Positions 1 through 6,047 of a DNA stretch of 10,502 nt are shown piece after piece. The stretch is from an uncultured Planctomycetaceae bacterium. Its GTDB lineage: Bacteria; Planctomycetota; Planctomycetia; Pirellulales; Thermoguttaceae. The stretch lies in the NCBI GenBank assembly GCA_947307005.1, contig CAMZHY010000089.1:1-10502 (forward strand), in the 5' to 3' direction. Numbering within the stretch: position 1 is the first letter of the stretch; each line of letters begins with the position of its first letter. The notes beneath the pieces are model-generated. The model had not been told where the DNA came from. It made no database searches and saw only the letters and a list, made by a program, of their open reading frames with translations. The translations under genes were made by a program, and so were the position numbers.

Positions 1-54
1 GACGTTTCGTTGCCGGTCAATCCGCAGCTCATCGTCGAACTCTGCTCGAAGTGA
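1..54 (+). CDS. rpsD: 30S ribosomal protein S4, C-terminal end (partial)
   Basis: The window opens inside a reading frame of 17 codons ending at TGA 52-54. Its last residues read PVNPQLIVELCSK, which matches the conserved C-terminus of ribosomal protein S4 (typically INxQLIVELYSR or similar). S4 binds 16S rRNA in the small subunit. An rpsD gene directly before rpoA and rplQ is the usual bacterial order, which supports the call although only the tail is visible. The start and most of the protein lie outside the window. Confidence 0.85.
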   Translation, partial: DVSLPVNPQLIVELCSK

Positions 55-78
55 TCGTTTCCGACTGTCGGCGTCGAT

Positions 79-123
79 ACGTTTCGTTCGGTTGCGCCCC
101 ATAAGCCGCGCGCCGAACGACGT
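79..123 (+). other. strong hairpin in the rpsD-rpoA spacer
   Basis: The arms CGTTCGG (85-91) and CCGAACG (113-119) pair perfectly. The stem continues outward as ACGT (79-82) with ACGT (120-123) across a 2-nt bulge, and inward as GCGC (94-97) with GCGC (108-111), leaving a loop of about 10 nt. No T-run follows, so it is not a classical intrinsic terminator. It could be an mRNA processing or pausing site, or a regulatory structure between the S4 and RNA polymerase alpha genes. The structure is seen; the role is inference. Confidence 0.45.
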
Positions 124-149
124 TGCGAGCGTCGACGCGAGCGTATAAT
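123..149 (+). promoter_or_regulatory. possible internal promoter for rpoA-rplQ
   Basis: A perfect TATAAT lies at 144-149, 35 bases before the rpoA start. The best -35 candidate is TTGCGA at 123-128, only 15 bp upstream, which is shorter than the 17 bp seen at the other promoters in this window. A start near 156 would give a leader of about 30 nt carrying the ribosome binding site. It may supplement read-through from the ribosomal genes upstream. Confidence 0.45.
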
Positions 150-184
150 TACCCTGACAACGCCAATTTATTGGAGCGAACTGT

Positions 185-1201
185 ATGAGAATCAGATGGA
201 GAGGTCTGGAGCTTCCTTGCAAGGTTGTCTGCGATCAAGAGTCCCTTACGCCCAAGTTTGGACGTTTCTCTTGCGAACCCTTCGAACGCGGCTTTGGCGT
301 TACGGTGGGCAACAGCCTTCGTCGGGTTCTCCTATCGAGTCTCGAAGGCAGCGCGGTCACGAAGATGAAGCTTCGCGGCGCGGCGCTTGAGTTTACTTCG
401 CTGGAAGGTGTCGAGCAGGACGTCACGGAAATCGCGTTGAACGTTAAGTCGCTTGTCGTTCGTTCTCACGACGACCGTCCTCGCGTCATTCGCATTGACA
501 AAGAGGGACCGTGCGTCGTTACCGGCGCGGATATCATTCCCGAGCCTCAGGTTGATATCATCAATCCGGAACTCGTGATTGCGAACGTTCCCTTCGAATT
601 GGAGATGATCGTCGAAAACGGACGCGGGTACGTTCCCGCCGAAGTTTCCCTTGCGGATCGCGATCGCGCGGACGAAGTCGGCTACATTCCGCTCGACGCG
701 GCGTTTAGCCCCGTCGTCAACGTTATGTATCGAGTCGCCGAGACGCGCGTCGGACAGAAGACGAACTACGAACGTCTTGATCTCGAGATTACGACCGACG
801 GTTCGGTCGATCCTGAAATGGCGCTCGTGGAAGCCGCGAAGATTCTTCGCAAGCACCTCAATCCCTTCATTCAGTACGATCGTCCGGACGGCTCCGTTTA
901 CAGTCGTCCGAAGACGGCGTCTGGCGAAGGCGTCGATCCTGACCTTGAGCGAAGATTGGCGACTCCGTTGTCCGAGCTTAAGCTCTCGGCGCGCGCGATG
1001 AACTGCCTTCAGAACGAGAACCTTAACATTTCGACGGTTGGTCAGCTTGTCGTGCTTAACGAAGACCAGCTCCTTGAGCTGCGCAACTTTGGCGACACGT
1101 CGCTCGCCGAGGTCAAGCACAAGCTCGGCGAGATGGGGCTTCGCCTTGGCATGCGCGTTCCGCAGACCAGCGCTCTTTCCCCGCTCGGGAAGTTTAACTG
1201 A
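185..1201 (+). CDS. rpoA: DNA-directed RNA polymerase subunit alpha
   Basis: The alpha subunit forms the dimer that nucleates assembly of RNA polymerase; its C-terminal domain contacts promoter UP elements and activators. At 338 residues it is close to the usual bacterial length (329 in E. coli). The N-terminal domain carries the diagnostic block ERGFGVTVGNSLRRVLLSSL around residues 34-53. The C-terminal domain (about 255-325) shows the typical helix-hairpin-helix pattern, including the LSARAMNCLQ and ELRNFGDTSLAEV stretches. The ATG at 185 is preceded by GGAG at 173-176 with 8 nt spacing, and the MRIRWRGLEL start is what planctomycete alpha subunits show. It sits 130 bp after rpsD and 35 bp before rplQ, so it is probably co-transcribed with rplQ. 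Confidence 0.98.
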   Translation: MRIRWRGLELPCKVVCDQESLTPKFGRFSCEPFERGFGVTVGNSLRRVLLSSLEGSAVTKMKLRGAALEFTSLEGVEQDVTEIALNVKSLVVRSHDDRPRVIRIDKEGPCVVTGADIIPEPQVDIINPELVIANVPFELEMIVENGRGYVPAEVSLADRDRADEVGYIPLDAAFSPVVNVMYRVAETRVGQKTNYERLDLEITTDGSVDPEMALVEAAKILRKHLNPFIQYDRPDGSVYSRPKTASGEGVDPDLERRLATPLSELKLSARAMNCLQNENLNISTVGQLVVLNEDQLLELRNFGDTSLAEVKHKLGEMGLRLGMRVPQTSALSPLGKFN

Positions 1202-1236
1202 AAATAAAGTAACTCTTAACCATAAAGAATATTGCT

Positions 1237-1812
1237 ATGCGACATAGAAGAATTGGACGTAAATTTGGGCGCAACCCGAGCCATCAGCGCGCTCTTCTGC
1301 GCAGCCTCGCGATCGCGTTGATTCTTACCGAACGCGACGTCGAAGATTACGACACGAAGGAAATGGCGCCGAAGACGAAGGGGCGTATTATCACGACCGT
1401 CCCGAAGGCCAAGGAACTCCGTCCCTTCATCGAGAAGCTTGTCACGAAAGCGGTCCACGCTCAGGATTCGATCGCGAAAGCGAAAGAGCTTGCCTGCAAA
1501 GCGGAAAAGAACACCGCCGAGTGGAAGGCGTGGCGCGAAAGCGACGCTTGGAAGGAATGGGTCAAGGCGAGCGCTCCCGCGGTCGCGGCGCGTCGCGCGG
1601 TCTATGAAAAGCTCGACAATCGCGAAGCCGTGACGCTTCTCTTCGACGTCATCGCGCCTCGTTACGTTGGTCGTCCCGGCGGCTACACCCGTATTCTTAA
1701 GCTTGCCAAGCCGCGTCTCGGCGACGCCGGCAAGCAGGCGCTGATCGAATTTGTCGGTCAGGACGAATACAGCAACAAGAAGTCGGCTCCCGCGATTCCG
1801 ACCGTCGAGTGA
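1237..1812 (+). CDS. rplQ: 50S ribosomal protein L17 (enlarged form)
   Basis: L17 is a large-subunit protein near the peptide exit tunnel. The N-terminus MRHRRIGRKFGRNPSHQRAL and the later block GRPGGYTRILKLAKPRLGD (about residues 145-163) are unmistakable L17 signatures. At 191 residues it is well above the 115-130 usual for bacteria. The extra length lies in two places: about 32-50, between the first helix and the TTVPKAKELR segment, and about 73-112, a charged, tryptophan-rich stretch (EWKAWRESDAWKEWV). I recall similar enlargement in other planctomycete L17 proteins, so it looks clade-typical rather than an error. The start lies 35 bp after rpoA with only a weak ribosome binding site, consistent with coupled expression. 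A clear terminator follows. Confidence 0.96.
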   Translation: MRHRRIGRKFGRNPSHQRALLRSLAIALILTERDVEDYDTKEMAPKTKGRIITTVPKAKELRPFIEKLVTKAVHAQDSIAKAKELACKAEKNTAEWKAWRESDAWKEWVKASAPAVAARRAVYEKLDNREAVTLLFDVIAPRYVGRPGGYTRILKLAKPRLGDAGKQALIEFVGQDEYSNKKSAPAIPTVE

Positions 1813-1867
1813 TTCGACGCGGGTAGGGGCTCTTGACCGTCGGTTGGCGGTTTCCCTTCTACTATTT

Positions 1868-1908
1868 AAAGCGACGTTGCGATTTTCCGCGACGCCGCTT
1901 TTTTCTTT
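1868..1908 (+). terminator. intrinsic terminator after rplQ
   Basis: A 14-bp stem (1868-1881 with 1888-1901) with one mismatch and one G-U pair closes on the 6-nt loop ATTTTC. It is followed by a T-rich tail through 1908. It sits 56 bp after the rplQ stop and ends the ribosomal transcript. Confidence 0.88.
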
Positions 1909-1935
1909 GACCTCGATATTTCCCCATTCGTTTTG

Positions 1936-1964
1936 TTGACTCTCGAAAAGGACGAAGGTATCAT
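1936..1964 (+). promoter_or_regulatory. sigma70-like promoter abutting the metallopeptidase start
   Basis: TTGACT (1936-1941), a 17-bp spacer and TATCAT (1959-1964) match the same pattern as the other promoters in the window. The -10 box ends one base before the ATG at 1965, so its transcript would start near 1971, inside the annotated gene. The apparent ribosome binding site GAAGG (1954-1958) lies in the spacer. Either the match is accidental, or the protein really starts later, for example at Met41. Confidence 0.35.
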
Positions 1965-2654
1965 ATGGTCGATTCGAAGGAAGTCCTTGATTATTCCGCA
2001 GCGATTAAAGAACTTTGCCGCGACGTCTGTCGGAAAGTTCCGGAACTCCGTCACGTCGACGTCGATCGGGTTGGATTCGGCATGGCGGAGGCGAGAAATC
2101 GCGGCAGTCGGTATGGACAGTTGGCGTACGTCACGCCCTTGCTTTTTGAAGGAGGAGTCGAGGCGATCTCCATAACGCGCGTCGTTCGCGCGCCGCGTCT
2201 CCTGATCGAGAAGGGCGGAGATCCGTTTGTCAAAGTCGTCAAGTACTTCAAGTATCCCGAAGCGTACGCGTCCGACGGCAAAACGCGGCTCATGTACTTA
2301 TTTACCGTCATGACGCCTCGGTTTTACAACTTGGAGTTTATGGATAAACTGACGACGGTCTTCCACGAGTTGTATCATATCGATCCTTCGTTTAACGGCT
2401 TTGTTCGACGTTTTCCCGGACGCAACTGGCAACACGGCTCTAAGGCGCGATATGAAGCCGTATGCCGCGCTATGTGCGACAAGTGGTTGAAAAGCGATCC
2501 CGACCCGCGACTTTTCGCTTTTCTTCAGTGGAATTACGAGCAGCTTTTCGACCGTTATTCTTCGATACGAGGCAGGCGATATTCCAAGACGCAGCCTTAT
2601 GAAATATCCCAAGAAGAAGCGATCAAACTCAATCCGGCGCTTGAGCGTCAATAA
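1965..2654 (+). CDS. predicted zinc metallopeptidase (HELYH)
   Basis: This 229-residue soluble protein has no signal peptide or membrane segment. Residues 130-139 read TTVFHELYHI, which contains the HExxH zinc-binding motif (H134, E135, H138). A third ligand is plausibly H157, in the stretch RRFPGRNWQHGSKARYEA, 19 residues after the second histidine. That layout resembles the small putative metallopeptidase family found in planctomycetes and some phages, but the assignment is from memory of the pattern. Substrate is unknown. The ATG at 1965 has GAAGG 6 nt upstream; a promoter-like element overlaps this start. The next gene begins only 25 nt after the stop, with its own ribosome binding site, so the two probably form an operon. 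Confidence 0.75.
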   Translation: MVDSKEVLDYSAAIKELCRDVCRKVPELRHVDVDRVGFGMAEARNRGSRYGQLAYVTPLLFEGGVEAISITRVVRAPRLLIEKGGDPFVKVVKYFKYPEAYASDGKTRLMYLFTVMTPRFYNLEFMDKLTTVFHELYHIDPSFNGFVRRFPGRNWQHGSKARYEAVCRAMCDKWLKSDPDPRLFAFLQWNYEQLFDRYSSIRGRRYSKTQPYEISQEEAIKLNPALERQ

Positions 2655-2679
2655 CGCGAATGAAGGAGAAGAAAGAACA

Positions 2680-3723
2680 ATGACGACCGACGACGTTAGA
2701 CTTGCCGCGATCGAGCGGCGACGCGATTTTTTACGCATGGCGCTTGCGGCGCCGTGCTTCTTGGCGCTAACCGGAGGCGATCTGAGCCTTGCGGAAGACG
2801 TCGATCCCAATCTTGTCGAACCGACGGAGGAGGAAGCGCTAGCCGCGATTGACGCGATGATTAAAACTTCCGCGACGAACGTGACGTCCGAACGACTCGA
2901 CGCGGCGCATACGCTCCAGCGTTCCGTCGATCGACTTCGCGCGAGCGAGTTTGGAACTTACTTCCAATCGTCGCCCGAAGAAGCGGCGCGTTGGGAGAAG
3001 GAGCGCGCCATTCTCCGATATTTAAACGCGTCCTTTGATAAAGCGCTCGCCGAGATCAAAGAGACGGAGGTTGAGGAGAATACCGTCGTCTTTTGGCATC
3101 TCTACAACATGGGGTATATTGTCAAAACGCCGACGCAGACGATCGCCGTCGACGTCAAGCACCGTCGCGCTCCAGAGCTTGTCCCTCTCGTCGATTATCT
3201 CCTCGTGACGCACAATCATGGCGATCACTACACGACGGCGTTTTGCGACGCCTTAACGGCGGCGGGCAAGCCGGTCGTCTCCAATTTCATCAAAAACGAT
3301 TGGCTTACGGAGGAAGACGAACGGGAAATCGAGATCGGCGATTCTCGAATCCGACTCAAGCGCGTCGATCACAATAAAACCTTGATTAAGTACGTCACGA
3401 CTTTCGAGATCGATTGCGGACCGAAGGCGGATCATTGCGTCGTTTATCACGTCGGCGACGCTTGCGACGTGAATCAGTTGACGCCCCAAGCTCCCGTTGA
3501 CGTTTTTATTCCGCATCTTGCCGTCGGTCTGAACGTTCCAAAAGCGGTGAATGAGACGATTAAGCCTAAACGGACGTTTCTTTCGCATATTTTGGAACTT
3601 GGTCATCTGATCGACAAGTGGCGATGGTCTTACGATTACGGCTACAACCAAGTCGAAAGGTGCGCCAACGATTCCGTGATTTTGCCCGTCTGGGGCGAAA
3701 AACTTGTTTATTCTCGCGGATAA
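2680..3723 (+). CDS. Tat-exported metallo-beta-lactamase-fold hydrolase
   Basis: This 347-residue protein begins with a twin-arginine signal: RRDFLRM at about 14-20, a hydrophobic stretch ALAAPCFLALTGG, and a likely cleavage near SLA-ED (38/39). Export through Tat suggests it folds with its metal before leaving the cytoplasm. Residues 40-130 are charged and probably helical. The metallo-beta-lactamase fold follows, with THNHGDHYT (H178, H180, D182, H183) as the metal site, H230 in VDHN, D260 in YHVGDACD, and H303 or H309 in LSHILELGH. It resembles UlaG-type MBL proteins more than true beta-lactamases; the substrate cannot be told. The ATG at 2680 is preferred over an in-frame ATG at 2599 because AAGGAG lies at 2663-2668, the Tat motif then sits at the N-terminus, and the earlier start would overlap the previous gene by 56 bp. 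Confidence 0.83.
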   Translation: MTTDDVRLAAIERRRDFLRMALAAPCFLALTGGDLSLAEDVDPNLVEPTEEEALAAIDAMIKTSATNVTSERLDAAHTLQRSVDRLRASEFGTYFQSSPEEAARWEKERAILRYLNASFDKALAEIKETEVEENTVVFWHLYNMGYIVKTPTQTIAVDVKHRRAPELVPLVDYLLVTHNHGDHYTTAFCDALTAAGKPVVSNFIKNDWLTEEDEREIEIGDSRIRLKRVDHNKTLIKYVTTFEIDCGPKADHCVVYHVGDACDVNQLTPQAPVDVFIPHLAVGLNVPKAVNETIKPKRTFLSHILELGHLIDKWRWSYDYGYNQVERCANDSVILPVWGEKLVYSRG

Positions 3724-3789
3724 TTCACTGAGAAATTGGGAAAATAGCGCGTTTTACGTCGTCCGGGTCCTGTTCCTTTCCGACGTTTT

Positions 3790-3798
3790 TGTTAAGAT
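3790..3798 (+). promoter_or_regulatory. extended -10 promoter before the receiver-like gene
   Basis: TGT-TAAGAT at 3790-3798 forms an extended -10 element (TGn directly before the hexamer). The region 17 bp upstream (CTGTTC) is a poor -35, as is common with extended -10 promoters. Transcription would start near 3805, directly before a hairpin with a T-run. Confidence 0.5.
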
Positions 3799-3808
3799 AG
3801 CGATTTTA

Positions 3809-3869
3809 GCGGTTGCATGAATTTTAACGGCAAGTCGTACGACGGCAGGAGATTGCAACGGCGTTTTTT
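3809..3869 (+). terminator. promoter-proximal hairpin with T-run (attenuator or small-RNA end)
   Basis: GCGGTTGCA (3809-3817) pairs with TGCAACGGC (3854-3862) at 8 of 9 positions, enclosing about 36 nt that contain the small palindrome GTCGTACGAC (3834-3843). Six T residues follow at 3864-3869. With transcription from the extended -10 element this would give a transcript of about 65 nt ending in a terminator-like structure, so it may be an attenuator of the downstream gene or a small RNA. The long enclosed segment weakens the terminator reading. Confidence 0.35.
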
Positions 3870-3907
3870 CTTAACGAAGAATAGTTTAGGAAGCCGGACG
3901 GCGTTTT

Positions 3908-3960
3908 ATGACGGCGCTTTTTTGCTGAAAATGCGAGCGTTGCGAGTTCGCAGAGCTTGC
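3908..3960 (+). other. ATG, in-frame TGA and hairpin at the 5' end of the receiver-like gene
   Basis: ATG 3908 is in frame with the gene that follows and reads MTALFC, then TGA (3926-3928), then KCERCEFAELARDARELAG continuing without a stop to 4735. A hairpin starts 4 nt after the TGA: GCGAGC (3933-3938) with GCTTGC (3955-3960), a GT/GA internal loop, then TGCG (3941-3944) with CGCA (3949-3952) and the loop AGTT. AGGA at 3888-3891 is the nearest ribosome binding site, at 16 nt, which is long. The arrangement could be a nonsense or indel lesion, a selenocysteine site, or chance. Confidence 0.4.
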
Positions 3961-4021
3961 GCGCGACGCGCGAGAACTTGCGGGGCGTTTTGGCGTCGCG
4001 GTTCTTGAACGACGCGATTTT

Positions 4022-4735
4022 TTGGCGTTCGCGGCGATTCGTTCGGTCGATTTTATCTTGTTGTTTCGTTCGTATCCTAACGAATTCAGCGTCGACGACG
4101 TCGAGCAAATGCGACGTCTTGCGCCGCTGGCGCCGATCGCGATGATCGCCGGGGTTCTTTGCGAAGACGAGGATAGAACGGGCGATCGATTTCCAGGCGT
4201 TCGACGGTTTTACGCAAACGAATGGCGCGAACGCGGTCGCGTCGAACTGACGCGTTTTCTCGCTCCGACGGGGGCGACGGGACTCTTTGCGGAGTCGCCG
4301 CTGACGTCGGAGTCGGAATATGCGGCGACGCGCCGCGGCGGAACGTCTCGCAAGGCGACGAAGCGGGAATCGCGCGTGTTAATACTTTCAGACGACGCGT
4401 CGTTGGCGCCGGTTCTTCTGAACGTTTTTCGTTCTCAGGGCGTCGAGGCGCGCGTTGAGGGATGGGAACGGTTTGACGAGATTTCGGAGGACGATTTCAT
4501 TCCGACGCGCGTCGTCGTTGATTCTTCGGGCGCAATTGACGAGCGATTCGCCGCGAAAATTTCGGCTCTGCGTAAAAATCGTCCTCAAGCGGCGATCGAC
4601 GTTTTGACGTTCTCGCCCGAAACAGTCATAACGGAGTTTGAGTCGCTTTTTCATAGATTCTCGCAGTTTCGCGTTTTATCTAAACCGCTTGACGTCGAAA
4701 CGCTCCTTAACGACTATGAGTTGTTTGACGCTTAA
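4022..4735 (+). CDS. planctomycete protein with C-terminal receiver-like domain; 5' end uncertain
   Basis: Counted from the TTG at 4022 it has 237 residues. The N-terminal half carries the block FSVDDVEQMRRLAPLAPIAM, then CEDEDRTGDRFPGVRRFYANEW (47-68, split here by function only), a pattern I associate with uncharacterised planctomycete proteins. Residues 117-237 look like a response-regulator receiver: an acidic pair D124-D125 after the first strand, D167 in VVVDSSG at the phospho-acceptor place, T196 in VLTFS, and K221-P222 in VLSKPLD. It may therefore be a real or degenerate phosphorylation switch. The TTG has no ribosome binding site. Coding-like sequence continues upstream in frame to 3929 (KCERCEFAELARDARELAG and on), so the true protein probably starts earlier; a TGA at 3926 separates that stretch from ATG 3908. 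No kinase gene is nearby. Confidence 0.65.
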   Translation: MAFAAIRSVDFILLFRSYPNEFSVDDVEQMRRLAPLAPIAMIAGVLCEDEDRTGDRFPGVRRFYANEWRERGRVELTRFLAPTGATGLFAESPLTSESEYAATRRGGTSRKATKRESRVLILSDDASLAPVLLNVFRSQGVEARVEGWERFDEISEDDFIPTRVVVDSSGAIDERFAAKISALRKNRPQAAIDVLTFSPETVITEFESLFHRFSQFRVLSKPLDVETLLNDYELFDA

Positions 4736-4803
4736 TTTCTGTCGCGATCTGAAAACAATAATAGCTTTTCATTTTTATCGACTTCTTTTTGCCCGCTGTT
4801 TTC

Positions 4804-4832
4804 TTGACGTTATGGAAAAATGATTGTACAAT
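4804..4832 (+). promoter_or_regulatory. sigma70-like promoter of DUF1559 gene A
   Basis: TTGACG (4804-4809), a 17-bp spacer and TACAAT (4827-4832) make a near-consensus promoter. Expected start is near 4839, giving a leader of about 74 nt. The 69 bases between the previous stop and this element hold only a weak AT-rich hairpin, TGAAAA (4750-4755) with TTTTCA (4766-4771), which might end the preceding transcript. Confidence 0.8.
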
Positions 4833-4912
4833 GAGGTTACACTCAGATTTGAGCGTGTTCTTCTCCTTGAGCCGCATCGACGAGTCAAACTATTTTTCAT
4901 ACGGAGTTCGTT
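4833..4912 (+). repeat. leader of DUF1559 gene A, shared with gene B
   Basis: This 80-nt leader matches the 79-nt leader at 8317-8395. Shared blocks are TTTGAGCG, TCTTCTC, GCATCGACGAGTC and CATACGGAG; the last contains the ribosome binding site GGAG 6 nt before each ATG. Divergent bases lie between the blocks. The match shows that promoter, leader and gene were duplicated together; the best kept block, GCATCGACGAGTC, may be under selection. Confidence 0.7.
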
Positions 4913-5965
4913 ATGAGCAAACGTCTTTATTCAGGGAAGCGCAGCGGCGAGGGGTTCACGCTCGTCGAGCTTCTTGTCGTTATCGCCATCATCGGCATCT
5001 TGATTGGTCTTCTTCTTCCGGCGGTGCAGGCGGCGCGCGAGGCGGCGCGACGTATGCAGTGCACGAACAACCTGAAAAACCTTGGTCTTGCCATGCAGAA
5101 CTATCATGACACGAACAAGTGTTTTCCGCCGGGCAACACCTTCTTTAACGCGCAGAACAGCGCCACCCCGCTTACCGGCACCGGCTTGGCTTGCGAAGCG
5201 GGCGGCGTTTATCACGGCATGATGGGTTGGCCGGCGTTTATTCTTCCGTACGTCGAAGGTTCCGCGCTCTATGCGACGATTGACTTTACGAAACGCGCCT
5301 ATACCAACTACTGCGTTAAAAACAATTACGGACACGGCGCAGACAAACCGACGTGCGGCGACGAGGTCAATAAAGAGGCCGGTTCCAACGCCCCCAGCGT
5401 CTTCTCCTGCCCGACGACCGCCAATACGATCGCTCCCGAAGGATCTCAGAAAGATTACGCCGTCAACGGCGGTTCGGAACTCCCGGAACGCACGACGACG
5501 AATAATATTGGAATTCAAGTCGCCGACCCCAACTCCCGTCGCGGACCTTATCTCGGTCTCTTCTGGTGCAACAGCGGTCTGCAGATGGGCGCGATTAAGG
5601 ACGGAACCTCGCACACGTTCCTGCTTATGGAACTTTCCAGCGTCACGCTTCCGGGCGCGACCACTGAAGGTTACGCGGCGAACCCGTTCATGAGCGTTGG
5701 ACACTGGACCGACGGTTACGGTCTGTTCACGATTTCTGGCTTTGCGAACTTCCCGCCCAACTGCCTGATCTCCAACGAACAGTCCCGCACGCCGCACAGC
5801 TTCCATCCTGGCGGACTTAACGCCGCGATGGCGGACTGCTCCGTTCACTTCGTGAGCGAAACGTGCGACACGAACGTTTACTACGCGACCTTTACCCGCG
5901 CGAGCGCGAACAAGCCCGCGGGTCAGGGCGGCGCGAACGCCGGCGGCGGCGAGGCGCTCTTCTGA
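4913..5965 (+). CDS. DUF1559 protein A with prepilin-type N-terminus
   Basis: This 350-residue protein starts with a class III (type IV pilin-like) leader: 14 residues ending in G14, then FTLVELLVV with E19 as the conserved fifth mature residue, and a hydrophobic helix to about residue 36. Prepilin peptidase should cut after G14. The next stretch, LPAVQAAREAARRMQCTNNL, is the hallmark of DUF1559, the large planctomycete family sometimes named H-X9-DG pseudopilins. Near the C-terminus HPGGLNAAMADC keeps the H-x9-D spacing but has Cys instead of Gly after Asp. The protein is rich in cysteines, suggesting disulphides outside the cytoplasm. Its start is fixed by GGAG at 4903-4906. It has its own promoter and terminator. 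Protein B (8396-9433) is a close paralogue. Family function is not established; a surface or pseudopilus role is likely. Confidence 0.93.
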   Translation: MSKRLYSGKRSGEGFTLVELLVVIAIIGILIGLLLPAVQAAREAARRMQCTNNLKNLGLAMQNYHDTNKCFPPGNTFFNAQNSATPLTGTGLACEAGGVYHGMMGWPAFILPYVEGSALYATIDFTKRAYTNYCVKNNYGHGADKPTCGDEVNKEAGSNAPSVFSCPTTANTIAPEGSQKDYAVNGGSELPERTTTNNIGIQVADPNSRRGPYLGLFWCNSGLQMGAIKDGTSHTFLLMELSSVTLPGATTEGYAANPFMSVGHWTDGYGLFTISGFANFPPNCLISNEQSRTPHSFHPGGLNAAMADCSVHFVSETCDTNVYYATFTRASANKPAGQGGANAGGGEALF

Positions 5966-6007
5966 GCGACGGTCGCGGCTTAGATTCAGCCGATTGGCGA
6001 TAGACTT

Positions 6008-6047
6008 GGGACGTCGGACTTGTTGATTCCGACGTCCCTTTCTTTTT
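6008..6047 (+). terminator. intrinsic terminator after DUF1559 gene A
   Basis: A perfect 11-bp stem, GGGACGTCGGA (6008-6018) with TCCGACGTCCC (6028-6038), encloses a 9-nt loop and is followed by TTTCTTTTT (6039-6047). It lies 42 bp after the stop codon. Confidence 0.93.

Noticed and set aside
332..1120. 262-codon open frame on the minus strand
   Set aside because: It is antisense to rpoA and arises from codon bias.
2599..2679. Earlier in-frame ATG for the MBL-fold gene
   Set aside because: It overlaps the metallopeptidase gene, lacks a ribosome binding site and would put 27 basic residues before the Tat signal; ATG 2680 has AAGGAG upstream.
3817..4008. 63-codon frame after the extended -10 promoter
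   Set aside because: It overlaps the hairpin and the real frame, has no ribosome binding site, and its sequence looks non-coding in its first half.
4931..5848. 305-codon open frame on the minus strand
   Set aside because: It is antisense to DUF1559 gene A, with a low-complexity basic composition; a similar shadow recurs opposite gene B because the genes are paralogues.
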